Assembly: GCA_028284845.1 (NCBI GenBank)
Contig: JANQQY010000074.1
Coordinates: 1 to 15,135, forward strand
DNA length: 15,135 nt
Reading direction: 5' to 3'
Origin: Spirochaetales bacterium
Lineage (GTDB): Bacteria; Spirochaetota; Spirochaetia; DSM-27196; SLST01
Part shown: piece by piece, positions 1 through 7,250 of the stretch
How the letters are laid out: each line of letters opens with the position of its first letter
Numbering within the stretch: position 1 is the stretch's first letter
Notes under the pieces: model-generated
The model's database searches: none
What the model was told of the DNA's origin: nothing
Seen by the model: only the letters and a program-made list of their open reading frames with translations
Program-made: the position numbers and the translations under genes

Positions 1-1
1 C

Positions 2-1186
2 CTTCCGGACGCGAACATCGAACGATTCGTCGGCCCTGGCGCAAACCAGAACGCGATGCTGCTCGCTCATGCTGGAGAAGCGTTTTGCTCGACCGACGAC
101 GATATCGTCTTCCGGCCTGCACGCATCAAACGCGCCAGTACCAGTGATAATCAAGAGTACCATCCCATCGACGTGGAAGGATTCGGCTGGAATGACGCGT
201 TCCTCCCGGTCCATATCCGGTACCACACGTCGAGGGAAAACGCGGTCGAGTCCGTGGAGCCGGTCGAACAAGACATAGCATACGATCATCGCCGGGTTCT
301 CGGACGCGCGGTCGAATCTCGCCGTCCGGACGGATCGGTCCGAACCGGCGTGGTCCGCCTGTCGACTCCTGGTGCGTACGGCGACGGTGGGATGGGCGCC
401 GCGCGCACGATACTCGGCCTGGATGGCATCACCCGTGAGTTCAACATCCTGGATGACGAGAGGTATCGGTCGATTCGCTACTCACGAGACATCGTGCGAA
501 TCCCCGAGCGCAACTGCATCGGGACGGGAACGCACCTGATGGGCATGCATTTCGGCCTGGACAATACGAATCTGCTTCCGCCGATGGCGCCGTTCGGTCG
601 GAATGCTGACGGTCTGTTTGCTGTCGTTACCCGTATCATCGACCGACGGAGTGTGACAGCCTTCTTCAACTACGGGCTGTTTCACAACGCGCCTCCACGC
701 CGACCCTTTGAGAGAGCGGATCTTCTCTCCCTTTACGCGACGAATCCAGACATTCTCATGGCGTTCCTCGTCCACAATAGGCCTTCGCGTGACATTACCG
801 ACCCGGCAGATCGTACGCGGTATCTCGGCGACGTGCTGCTGGAACTCGCCTCTCTCCCTGCCAGTGAATTTCAAACGGTTGTGCATGAGCTCTGGTCGCG
901 CAGCTTCTATGACTATGCTGAGCGGCTTGAGGAGTTGCTCAATCGCTACAATCGCGAGCCGTCGGCATGGGCGGCCGATGTCGACGAGCATCTCGATATC
1001 GTATACGAACGCTTGCGCGAACCTACTTCGATCTTCCCGGCTCGGAGCGGACACGGGTCGGCTGAACAGGCACGCGAGCTCAGCAGGATCTACGGAAGGA
1101 TCCTAAAGATCTGGCCCGACCTCTGGGAGCACTTTGCAGAACGAAATCGTGCCGGAAAAGAGCCGCTCCTGACTCGCGCCGTGTGA
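2..1186 (+). CDS. Putative glycosyltransferase-like protein, 5' truncated
   Basis: The frame is open from the window edge, so the true start lies upstream and at least 394 residues are visible. I do not recognise the family with certainty. Near the visible N-terminus there is a G-P-G-A-N-x-N stretch (in-window residues 11-17), then A-G-E and a D-D-D triad (residues 32-34). This resembles the end of the nucleotide-sugar-binding half of GT-A glycosyltransferases, where an RN...A.GE segment precedes the metal-binding DXD motif; that link is inference. The remaining 350 or so residues are soluble-looking, with no obvious membrane segment, and the C-terminal third is rich in charged helices. An internal ATG at 56 falls inside the putative conserved motif, so it is unlikely to be the start. 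The gene ends about 275 bp before hicB and shows no clear terminator. It may belong to a different unit from the sugar genes further right. Confidence 0.6.
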   Translation, partial: LPDANIERFVGPGANQNAMLLAHAGEAFCSTDDDIVFRPARIKRASTSDNQEYHPIDVEGFGWNDAFLPVHIRYHTSRENAVESVEPVEQDIAYDHRRVLGRAVESRRPDGSVRTGVVRLSTPGAYGDGGMGAARTILGLDGITREFNILDDERYRSIRYSRDIVRIPERNCIGTGTHLMGMHFGLDNTNLLPPMAPFGRNADGLFAVVTRIIDRRSVTAFFNYGLFHNAPPRRPFERADLLSLYATNPDILMAFLVHNRPSRDITDPADRTRYLGDVLLELASLPASEFQTVVHELWSRSFYDYAERLEELLNRYNREPSAWAADVDEHLDIVYERLREPTSIFPARSGHGSAEQARELSRIYGRILKIWPDLWEHFAERNRAGKEPLLTRAV

Positions 1187-1461
1187 AGCGCCTCTTTCGT
1201 TAGCGATTCTGTTTCATTGTTCCTATAGCGTGATTTGATCTCGGCAACCCACCCGGCTCACACATCACAGATGTGCACTCCGGAATGAGGAGCCTGCCAT
1301 TCACATACCTTGTGATGGACGCTTGGGGGTGTTTGGTACGGGATCCCCTCGGGACACCCACTAGTTTGCTCGGTCATAGGTTGATCGGGACCACCGGCAC
1401 CTCAATGTCGCGGCGACTACATGGCACAAAATCGTTACTATCGGGGAACTCGGAGGACCGC

Positions 1462-1683
1462 GTGAAACGCCAACTCACAGCTTTGATCGAACGCGAGGGT
1501 GACGGATACGTTTCGATTTGCCCGGAACTCGACATCGCGAGCCAAGGCGACATAGTTGAAGAAGCTCGCGCAAACCTTGTCGAGGCGGTGGAGTTGTTCT
1601 TCGAAGCCGCGTCTGAAACCGAGATCGACAACAGACTGCACGAGGAGATGTACGTGACACGGCTCGAAGTGACCGTTGGGTAG
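1462..1683 (+). CDS. hicB: HicB-family antitoxin (type II toxin-antitoxin)
   Basis: This encodes a short (73 aa) HicB-type antitoxin. Such proteins normally bind and block the RNase HicA and repress their own operon. The protein has the typical partial RNase-H-like HicB fold sequence: an E-R-E-G-D-G-Y-V-S strand, C-P-E-L-D-I-A-S-Q-G-D, then the helix E-E-A-R-A-N-L-x-E-A-V-E-L-F-F-E, ending in R-L-E-V-T-V-G. The GTG start at 1462 is chosen because homology-like sequence begins right there and a GGAGG (1452-1456) lies 5 bp upstream. The same frame is open back to 1273, but that extension looks nothing like HicB. No C-terminal DNA-binding domain is present, as is usual for the short HicB class. 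A hicA-like remnant starts at its 3' end. Family assignment is confident; an active pair is doubtful because the toxin gene looks broken. Confidence 0.88.
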   Translation: MKRQLTALIEREGDGYVSICPELDIASQGDIVEEARANLVEAVELFFEAASETEIDNRLHEEMYVTRLEVTVG

Positions 1684-1923
1684 ACTTGCACGCCTCAGTA
1701 GAAAAGAGGCCTGTCGTATTCTCGAACGGCATTGGTTCTCCGAGGTCCGCCGCAAAAGCCAGACGTTGTCCTTGAAAGGAGCGTATCTACTCGTTGCGAT
1801 GCAGGAGTCAGGCGACCGCTCGCAAAGACCGGTTATCTCGCCGCACGTCTAGGTCGCTCCTTCGCGGAAGCTATGCGAGCGACTCTGCTATGGGCATACG
1901 ATTTGCGGAGATGTGCAGTCTGA
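1676..1923 (+). pseudogene. hicA: Degenerate hicA toxin gene, frameshifted
   Basis: Starting from a TTG at 1676 that overlaps the 3' end of hicB, the +2 frame reads G-R-L-A-R-L-S-R-K-E-A-C-R-I-L-E-R-H-W-F-S-E-V-R-R-K. This closely fits the HicA N-terminus (x-R-L-S-G-K-E-x-C-R-I-L-E-x-H-G-F). At the A-run 1754-1757 the match moves to the +1 frame: restoring one base gives x-P-D-V-V-L-E-R where HicA has G-S-H-I-V-L-Q-R. It then continues to K-T-G-Y-L and R-L-G-R-S-F, which resemble the HicA C-terminus. Uncorrected, the +2 frame stops at 1850-1852 after 58 codons. Two lesions are therefore visible: a missing base, and loss of the G-S-H motif carrying the catalytic histidine, whichever frame is used. 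The order hicB then hicA is common for this class. I judge this a non-functional toxin, moderately sure of the identity. Confidence 0.5.
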
Positions 1924-1927
1924 TCCT

Positions 1928-2862
1928 TCAGAGCGAGTGTCGGTCCATAGACCTTGGGTCCTCGACGAGAGTTCCGCTGTGGAACACACCTTCCATCGCC
2001 CGATCTCTCCATGCGTGCGCGCCGTCGTACAGATCTGCATCCAGGTCAATGATCGTCGTGAGGCAGTGTCTTGTATGCCGCGGTGAACGGCCAACGACGA
2101 TGCCGTCAGCTCGGACGACGAAGCTCTCCCAGCAACTGATCGGAGCGCTCGAGTTCGCGCAACTGATCCAGACGTGGTTTGCCGCCGCTGCCGCAATCAT
2201 GGACGCCGGCATGACGTTTACGGGATAGGTTGGACCGCGGTTGAGCTGAGCATACTCATGACCGATGCGGGAGCTGATTTCGTCTATCGCGGCCTGCGAC
2301 ATGTGAGCCGCGTTGTAGGAGTGGAACACCAGATCAACGCCGCGTTGCTTGCACTCTCGGTATAGCTCCGGGAACCTGTACTCGTAGCAAAGCAGAGTGC
2401 CGCAACGTACGCCATCGACGGTGAACACAACCGGGTGATCCCCAGGAGTGTACGCGGCAAGCTCTTCAGAATCTTCCGATGGTGCTCCAGACAAGAACCG
2501 CTTATCGTATCGGTCAACGATTTCGCCCGTGTCCGCAATGACATACAGCGAGTTGTGTGGTTTGTTCGGTTCAGAGAGTCTGTGCGCGGAGCCGAGGATC
2601 ACCCAGATTTTGAGGCGTTCGGCATGAGCTGCTATTTGCGCCGTCACAGACCGTAACGTCTCCCAATCAATGGTCTCGTTCGACTCACGATCCGACGGGA
2701 CGTACCCCGAAAGGCAGGCCTCGGGAGGTGAGCAACACGCGCGCCGGCTGCGGCCGCCTCGTCCATCAAACTGAGCACGCAGTCTGCGTTTGCGGATGGG
2801 TCATCGCTCGGAGCGAACTGGCACGTACCGATCGTGAGCTTCACGGTGAGGTACCGTACCAT
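1928..2862 (-). pseudogene. Nitrilase-superfamily amidohydrolase, frameshifted
   Basis: Two adjacent frames together make one carbon-nitrogen hydrolase of about 310 aa. The N-terminal piece (2862-2644) reads K-L-T-I-G-T-C-Q-F-A-P-S, the usual first strand, up to A-R-V-A-H-L-P. The second frame continues E-A-C-L-S-G-Y-V-P-S-D-R-E and runs through to 1928. Joining them needs one base inserted in the short G run near 2722-2727. With that repair the Glu-Lys-Cys triad is complete: P-E-A-C, Y-D-K-R-F, and L-L-C-Y-E-Y-R-F-P-E. The family hydrolyses amide or nitrile C-N bonds; the substrate here is unknown. The tail H-S-G-T-L-V-x-D-P-R-S is typical of one subgroup. The start may be ATG 2862 or GTG 2844; neither has a good ribosome site. 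The gene lies 70 bp downstream of an AKR gene on the same strand. The frameshift may be real decay or an assembly error. Confidence 0.85.
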
Positions 2863-2932
2863 GCAAACAGCGAGTCTCGCACTCTCGCTCGGTTCCGTGA
2901 TGCGTCATGCCGTATCCGCGCACGCGTGCTGT

Positions 2933-3973
2933 TCACCGATACTGATGCGGTCTGAAACTCTCCGGTGTTACCCACGGACTCCAGATGTACGGGACGACTG
3001 ATTCGCCGGGTCGGGCGAGAGCGTCGATCTGCTCCAGGTCTGCGGCGGTCAGCTGAAGGTCCGTTGCCCCGAGGCAGTCCTGCAGTTGATCCATGTTCCT
3101 CGGACCGATGATAGGACTCGTGATACCGGGCTGCTGGGCGGTCCATGCAAGCGAGACCTGCGTGACGCTTGCACCCCGAGCTGTCGCGATACCTTGAATG
3201 AGTTCCACAACGTCAAATGCAGTGTCCTTTCTGTGCCAGATGGACCACTCATCTTCACCTGAGAGGCGACCGGTTTCGACTCCAGTGTTCGAGTTCTGCC
3301 GATTGCTCGTCTCAGGGCGCTGGTACTTGCCGGTGAGCATACCGCCTGCGAGAGGAGACCACGGAATGATCGCCACGCCGTAGCTCTGTGCGGCCGGGAT
3401 GAGCGTTTTCTCAAGCTGCCGGTCGAGCATATGGTAAGGTGGCTGTTCGCTGACAAATCTGTTCACGCCAAGACGCTCTGAGACGTGCATCGACTCCACC
3501 AGTCGCCAGGCAGGAAACGTACTCGTCCCGATGTATCGAACTTTGCCGGCCTGGATGAGAGATTCCAGAGCGAGAAGTGTCTCCTCAATCGGCACTTCAG
3601 GATCCGCCCGATGGAGCTGGTAGAGATCGATGCGGTCGGTCTTCAGTCGCCTGAGTGAGGCATCGCACTGTTCGATAATGTGCCGCCGACCGTTTCCCCG
3701 GTCGTTGGGATCGTCACTCGTTGGAAAATGCACTTTCGTGGCCAGGACCACGCTCTCGCGTTTCCCGTCACGGGCGAGGGCAGCACCTACGACCTCCTCG
3801 CTCTTCCCGTCTCCGTACATGTTGGCGGTGTCCAGAAAGTTCACCCCCTGGTCCATCGCGTAATCGACCATCCGGAAGGAGAGTTCCTCGTCGGCCGATG
3901 ATCCCAGGTTCATCGTCCCAAGGCAAAACTGTGATACCTGGACTCCAGATCTGCCAAGTCGCCGATACTCCAT
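2933..3973 (-). CDS. Aldo/keto reductase (AKR 1 of 3)
   Basis: This encodes a cytosolic NAD(P)H-dependent aldo/keto reductase of the (beta/alpha)8-barrel superfamily, 346 aa and full length. The catalytic tetrad is intact: D48 and Y53 in F-L-D-T-A-N-M-Y-G, K80 in A-T-K-V-H, and H121 in L-Y-Q-L-H. The N-terminus Y-R-R-L-G-R-S-G-V-x-V-S is standard. An S-P-L-A-G-G-M-L-T-G-K-Y cofactor-region segment and a C-terminal I-I-G-P-R-N-M-D-Q-L motif match the Kv-beta/YhdN-like branch that accepts sugar and other carbonyl substrates. ATG 3973 is preferred over in-frame GTG 3982 because a GAGAGG sits about 8 bp before the ATG but only about 2 bp before the GTG. It is probably the first gene of a - strand unit with the nitrilase gene. 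Its promoter should lie in 3974-4166, shared with the divergent AKR 2. The exact substrate cannot be read from sequence. Confidence 0.93.
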   Translation of the reverse strand: MEYRRLGRSGVQVSQFCLGTMNLGSSADEELSFRMVDYAMDQGVNFLDTANMYGDGKSEEVVGAALARDGKRESVVLATKVHFPTSDDPNDRGNGRRHIIEQCDASLRRLKTDRIDLYQLHRADPEVPIEETLLALESLIQAGKVRYIGTSTFPAWRLVESMHVSERLGVNRFVSEQPPYHMLDRQLEKTLIPAAQSYGVAIIPWSPLAGGMLTGKYQRPETSNRQNSNTGVETGRLSGEDEWSIWHRKDTAFDVVELIQGIATARGASVTQVSLAWTAQQPGITSPIIGPRNMDQLQDCLGATDLQLTAADLEQIDALARPGESVVPYIWSPWVTPESFRPHQYR

Positions 3974-4166
3974 AGTGCTCACCTCTCCTCGATCGGCGCC
4001 GGTTCCGGCGCAGACAGCTTTGCTGGAACACTACCCCGCTGCGGTTCTGATCGCGGTGCGGCACATACGACGATATCGAAGATGACGCACTCCCCTGGGC
4101 TCAGTTGCACGATGGGAGAGTCGCCTGCGTGGTACCATCCCCCATCCAGTCGCGCGAGGAGCGTCC
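3974..4166. promoter_or_regulatory. Divergent control region between AKR 1 and AKR 2
   Basis: This 193-bp gap separates two divergently read AKR genes and must hold promoters for both. I see a perfect 7-bp inverted repeat with a 2-bp centre at 3996-4011 (GCGCCGG-TT-CCGGCGC), 22 bp upstream of the AKR 1 start. It could be an operator or an RNA hairpin in that gene's leader. A weak -35-like TTGCAC (4105-4110) is followed at a long 19-bp spacing by TGGTAC; I do not trust it as a promoter. A GAGGAG ribosome site (4156-4161) precedes AKR 2. Confidence 0.45.
3996..4011. repeat. Perfect inverted repeat, possible operator or leader hairpin
   Basis: GCGCCGG-TT-CCGGCGC reads the same on both strands in its arms. 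On the - strand transcript it would fold as a short GC stem with a GGAACC loop just before the AKR 1 ribosome site (about 3984-3990). As DNA, a 16-bp palindrome in a divergent promoter fits a dimeric repressor site. No second copy was noticed elsewhere in the window. Confidence 0.4.
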
Positions 4167-5117
4167 ATGAAGAGGGTAAAGCTCGGGAACACGGGTGAGT
4201 CAGTCAGTGCCATCTGCCTTGGAACCATGATGCTCGGTTCCTGTCAGGATGCAGAACGGTCATACGAGTTGATGGATCACTACGCGGAGGCGGGCGGGAC
4301 CTTTCTTGACACCGCCAATATCTACGCCTTCTGGGAAGGAGGCAGCGGTGGCGAGAGTGAGACCGTGATTGGTTCATGGATGCGAGACCGTCGGAACCGT
4401 GACAAGATCTTTCTCGCCACGAAAGTTGGCGTCGGGTACGGCGAGATTCCAATGTCGTTGCAGCGGGACATCATTGAAGGCGAGTGCGAGAAATCGCTCA
4501 AGCGACTGGGCGTTGAGACAATCGATCTCTACTACGCTCACATTGATGACAGGCACACCCCGCTGGAGGAGACGCTCGGGGCGTTTGACAGGCTGGTCCG
4601 CTCCGGCAAAGTTCGCTATGTGGGAGCGAGCAATTACGCGGCCTGGAGAATGTCGGAGGCTCGACACACGAGCGCGAGCAAGGGGCTGCCCGAATACTGC
4701 TGTATTCAACAGCGTCACTCGTATCTGAGACCGGTGACCGGAGCGAGTTTCCCGCCTCAGGAGTATGCGAACACCGAGCTCCTGGACTACGCGCGAACCT
4801 TTGGCACAACGATCCTCGCCTACTCTGCGCTTCTGGGTGGCACCTACACACGGGATGACAGACCGTACAGCAGACAGTATGACGGTCAGGATAGTGAGAT
4901 CCGATTGCGGACGATCCGGAAGATTGCGGACGAGGTTGGTGCCACCGCGAATCAGGTGGTCTTTGCCTGGATGATGCAGGGTGATCCGCAAATCATCCCA
5001 CTGACAGCGGCGAGCACCCGAGAGCAACTTGCGGAGAATCTTCACTCGCTCACTGTGACGCTTTCCGACGAGCAGATGAATCGGCTGACAACAGCAGGTG
5101 ATCGCCCTGCCGGGTAG
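4167..5117 (+). CDS. Aldo/keto reductase (AKR 2 of 3)
   Basis: This encodes a full-length (316 aa) aldo/keto reductase. The tetrad is intact: D48 and Y53 in F-L-D-T-A-N-I-Y, K86 in L-A-T-K-V-G, and H125 in L-Y-Y-A-H-I-D-D. The N-terminus K-L-G-N-T-G-x-S-V-S-A-I-C-L-G-T-M is typical. It carries a small insertion after Y53 (A-F-W-E-G-G-S-G-G) not found at the same place in AKR 1, and the loop after the barrel middle (R-H-S-Y-L-R-P) differs too, suggesting another substrate. GAGGAG about 5 bp before the ATG supports the start. A glycosidase-like gene begins 3 bp after its stop, so the two are surely co-transcribed and probably act on the same sugar. No signal peptide or membrane segment is present, so it is cytosolic. 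Family call is firm; the substrate is unknown. Confidence 0.93.
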   Translation: MKRVKLGNTGESVSAICLGTMMLGSCQDAERSYELMDHYAEAGGTFLDTANIYAFWEGGSGGESETVIGSWMRDRRNRDKIFLATKVGVGYGEIPMSLQRDIIEGECEKSLKRLGVETIDLYYAHIDDRHTPLEETLGAFDRLVRSGKVRYVGASNYAAWRMSEARHTSASKGLPEYCCIQQRHSYLRPVTGASFPPQEYANTELLDYARTFGTTILAYSALLGGTYTRDDRPYSRQYDGQDSEIRLRTIRKIADEVGATANQVVFAWMMQGDPQIIPLTAASTREQLAENLHSLTVTLSDEQMNRLTTAGDRPAG

Positions 5118-5120
5118 ATC

Positions 5121-6035
5121 GTGAAGCATTCCCGTCGGATGACCCAGCACTCAACCGCGCTGCCGTACAAGGGAAATCCCATACTAACCCCTGGCCCACA
5201 GGGAAGTTGGGATGCCGGCGCGCTCGGGACGATGAGCGTTCTGACCGTTGGCGACGAGTACCACATGTACTACGAGGCATGGGGGGAACGGTCTGATGCA
5301 GAATGGGATGAAGCGGAGTACTACTCGCTCCAGATAGGACATGCGACATCTTCAGACGGATTAGTGTGGAACAAGGATCCCATAAATCCAGTGCTCTCGA
5401 AGGGTGACCCCTCGGATTTTGACTTTCACGGCACCTGGGACCCCTTTGTTCTACACGAGGATGGAATCTTCAAAATGTGGTACGGCGGCGGCGCGACTGA
5501 TCATTGCGACTGGGCGTTCGCCATCTCCGAGGATGGACGCCTTTTTGAGAAGCGCGGAAGAATCAGCAATCTGGGGAACGTGGAGGACCTGCACGTCGTG
5601 CGGGACATCGACACCGGGGTCTACCACGCCTACTACTGGGATCGTCAGTTCGAGCCGGATGCGCTCCGCCATGTCTCGTCGCCGGACGAAACAAGCTTTG
5701 CGTTCGAACACGCCGAGCGCGTGAGGATACAGGGTGAGTCGTATCCGGGGCAGTACAAATTCTCTCACGTCGTGCAGGACGAGGGCAGGTGGTACATGCT
5801 CTACAGTGATTTCGTCAGACCCCACTGCGCAGAGGGTAGGATGCGGCTCGCGAACTCTACCAACGGGTCAGATTGGGTGAAGCAATCGGACAATGTACTT
5901 CCAGGCCACGACGGTGAGCTCCTGCCACTGGGAAAAGACCTATGGCACATCTACTACGGACCACAGGGCTATTTTGACCGGAAGGAGTGTACGATCAATG
6001 TGGCGACCTACTCTGGACGTCTGGCAGATCTGTGA
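5121..6035 (+). CDS. Five-bladed beta-propeller glycosidase-like protein (GH43/GH32/GH130-type fold)
   Basis: The protein (304 aa from GTG 5121, or 298 aa from ATG 5139) shows repeated blade-ending strands: Y-H-M-Y-Y-E-A-W-G, F-K-M-W-Y-G-G-G, Y-H-A-Y-Y-W-D-R, W-Y-M-L-Y-S-D-F and L-W-H-I-Y-Y-G-P. Five such strands fit the five-bladed propeller of GH43/GH62, GH32/GH68 and GH130 enzymes. Acidic residues sit at the expected blade positions (G-S-W-D-A-G, G-T-W-D-P-F, N-V-E-D-L-H), and S-x-D-G-x-x-W/F repeats follow blades as in GH32/43. It lacks a signal peptide, so it probably acts in the cytosol on a short oligosaccharide; the precise family and bond are not clear. Neither start has a good Shine-Dalgarno, as expected if it is translationally coupled to AKR 2, 3 bp upstream. 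Its stop is 3 bp from the stop of the opposite gene. Confidence 0.75.
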   Translation: MKHSRRMTQHSTALPYKGNPILTPGPQGSWDAGALGTMSVLTVGDEYHMYYEAWGERSDAEWDEAEYYSLQIGHATSSDGLVWNKDPINPVLSKGDPSDFDFHGTWDPFVLHEDGIFKMWYGGGATDHCDWAFAISEDGRLFEKRGRISNLGNVEDLHVVRDIDTGVYHAYYWDRQFEPDALRHVSSPDETSFAFEHAERVRIQGESYPGQYKFSHVVQDEGRWYMLYSDFVRPHCAEGRMRLANSTNGSDWVKQSDNVLPGHDGELLPLGKDLWHIYYGPQGYFDRKECTINVATYSGRLADL

Positions 6036-6038
6036 CAC

Positions 6039-7250
6039 TCACGGAATGACAAGAATCCCCGCCACGAGGTAGACGGCAAAGAATGTTAGCGCGAGCACCT
6101 GATTTGGGTGGGCAACCGCGTAGGCAACCGCCGGTGGCTTGGCAGCGTTTTCTCGCAGTATCCAGGTCCTGAGATGTGCGGCGCCCAGGATCAGAAGCAG
6201 AAGCACTGTGTTCCAGAGGGTTGCGAGCAGGAGAGAGGGATCGTCGAAGACGCCAGGAACGTTCCAGAACGCCGGGATCAGCAGCAGGTGCAGCATAAAG
6301 GCCATGAGCGATGCTTTGCCCAATGGCAGGAGCAGCCAGCCGAGAGCGGTCCGAATCGGTTTCCAGAGCCACGTCACCAACAGAAAAAACGCACGGAAGT
6401 AGAGAAGGGAGACGAGCAGGTGAACGGGCGAGAACTCCCACTCAATACCGAATGGTTCAAACACCAGAATCTCAAGCAGCTCGGATTCCATGCTGAACAT
6501 GACGATCACTACGACTGCGAGCCCGGTGACGAGCCAGTCGATCAAGGGTCGAAGGCCAAAACGGCGCCACGCATCCTCCAGACGCTCCCGGTGAAACCCA
6601 ACGACAACGCCAATGAAGAACACGGGGCTTGTCGACGCGAGGTGACGCAGCGACCAGAACGGGAGATCGGTGGCTTCCGGGTTGATCTGGGCAATGGCAT
6701 AGACGAATGTCATCACTCCCAGAACTCGCCACGTGCGTCCCGCGCCAAGACCCCAGACGGCGAGCGGTGCGACGACCATGTACCAGACGAATGAGATGAG
6801 AACATCAGAACCGTGAATAACGCGGCGCATTGTCAGAATTCGAATGGTCATCTGCGTGAAGTCACGCGGCCAGCGGATAAAGATGCGCCCTTCCTCCCAG
6901 AGCTCAATGCCGGTCAGCATAACGAGGGCTGCGAATCCAAATGAGAGTACGAGCGTCGCGAGGTAGATCTCCCATCCCCGCCTTAATAATCGCGGTGCAA
7001 CGACGCCTATTGGCCGTCCCACGGATGTGATGCCGACTGTGAGTCCCGATAGGAAGAAGAATCCGTCCGCTGCAGTGATGAGAAACCCCGAACGTCCCGA
7101 GACAAAATGGAAGAGGGAATCAAGCCCGCCGTGATTCACGATCATCGCGAAGAGGCAGAAGCCTCGAAGCAGATCGATGCGGAGGTCTCGCTTTCCCTGC
7201 TGCTCGAATCGCAATCCAGTCAGCGCTGATCTCGTTGGCATGTCGGTCAC
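6039..7250 (-). CDS. OpgC/acyltransferase-3-like integral membrane protein
   Basis: This encodes a 403-aa polytopic membrane protein with about ten predicted hydrophobic segments spread over its length. The start of the first segment, K-R-D-L-R-I-D-L-L-R-G-F-C-L-F followed by V-N-H-G-G, matches the R-D-x-R-x-D-x-x-R-G...H motif of OpgC proteins, with H40 as the likely key histidine. F-F-L-S-G and a late L-G-K-A-S-L-M-A-F-M-L-H-L also fit. OpgC enzymes transfer succinyl groups to periplasmic glucans; relatives acylate other surface glycans, so acylation of an exported saccharide is the best inference. The GTG start at 7250 overlaps the TGA stop of the Gfo/Idh gene by 4 bp, giving translational coupling; ATG 7241 is an alternative. 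No opgG/opgH-like gene is in view, so classical osmoregulated glucan synthesis is not supported. Confidence 0.82.
   Translation of the reverse strand: MTDMPTRSALTGLRFEQQGKRDLRIDLLRGFCLFAMIVNHGGLDSLFHFVSGRSGFLITAADGFFFLSGLTVGITSVGRPIGVVAPRLLRRGWEIYLATLVLSFGFAALVMLTGIELWEEGRIFIRWPRDFTQMTIRILTMRRVIHGSDVLISFVWYMVVAPLAVWGLGAGRTWRVLGVMTFVYAIAQINPEATDLPFWSLRHLASTSPVFFIGVVVGFHRERLEDAWRRFGLRPLIDWLVTGLAVVVIVMFSMESELLEILVFEPFGIEWEFSPVHLLVSLLYFRAFFLLVTWLWKPIRTALGWLLLPLGKASLMAFMLHLLLIPAFWNVPGVFDDPSLLLATLWNTVLLLLILGAAHLRTWILRENAAKPPAVAYAVAHPNQVLALTFFAVYLVAGILVIP

Noticed and set aside
1327..1359. GGGTGT...ACACCC inverted repeat with inner GGGATCCC as a terminator
   Set aside because: Arms are short, the loop is long and no T-run follows; it is not a convincing terminator.
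1273..1461. N-terminal extension of HicB
   Set aside because: The frame is open, but HicB similarity begins at the GTG at 1462, which has its own GGAGG site.
4105..4135. TTGCAC...TGGTAC promoter for AKR 2
   Set aside because: The spacing of 19 bp and the poor -10 match make it too weak to call.
6108..6794. 228-codon open frame on the + strand
   Set aside because: Antisense to the OpgC-like membrane protein; the highly charged composition is what hydrophobic codons give on the other strand.
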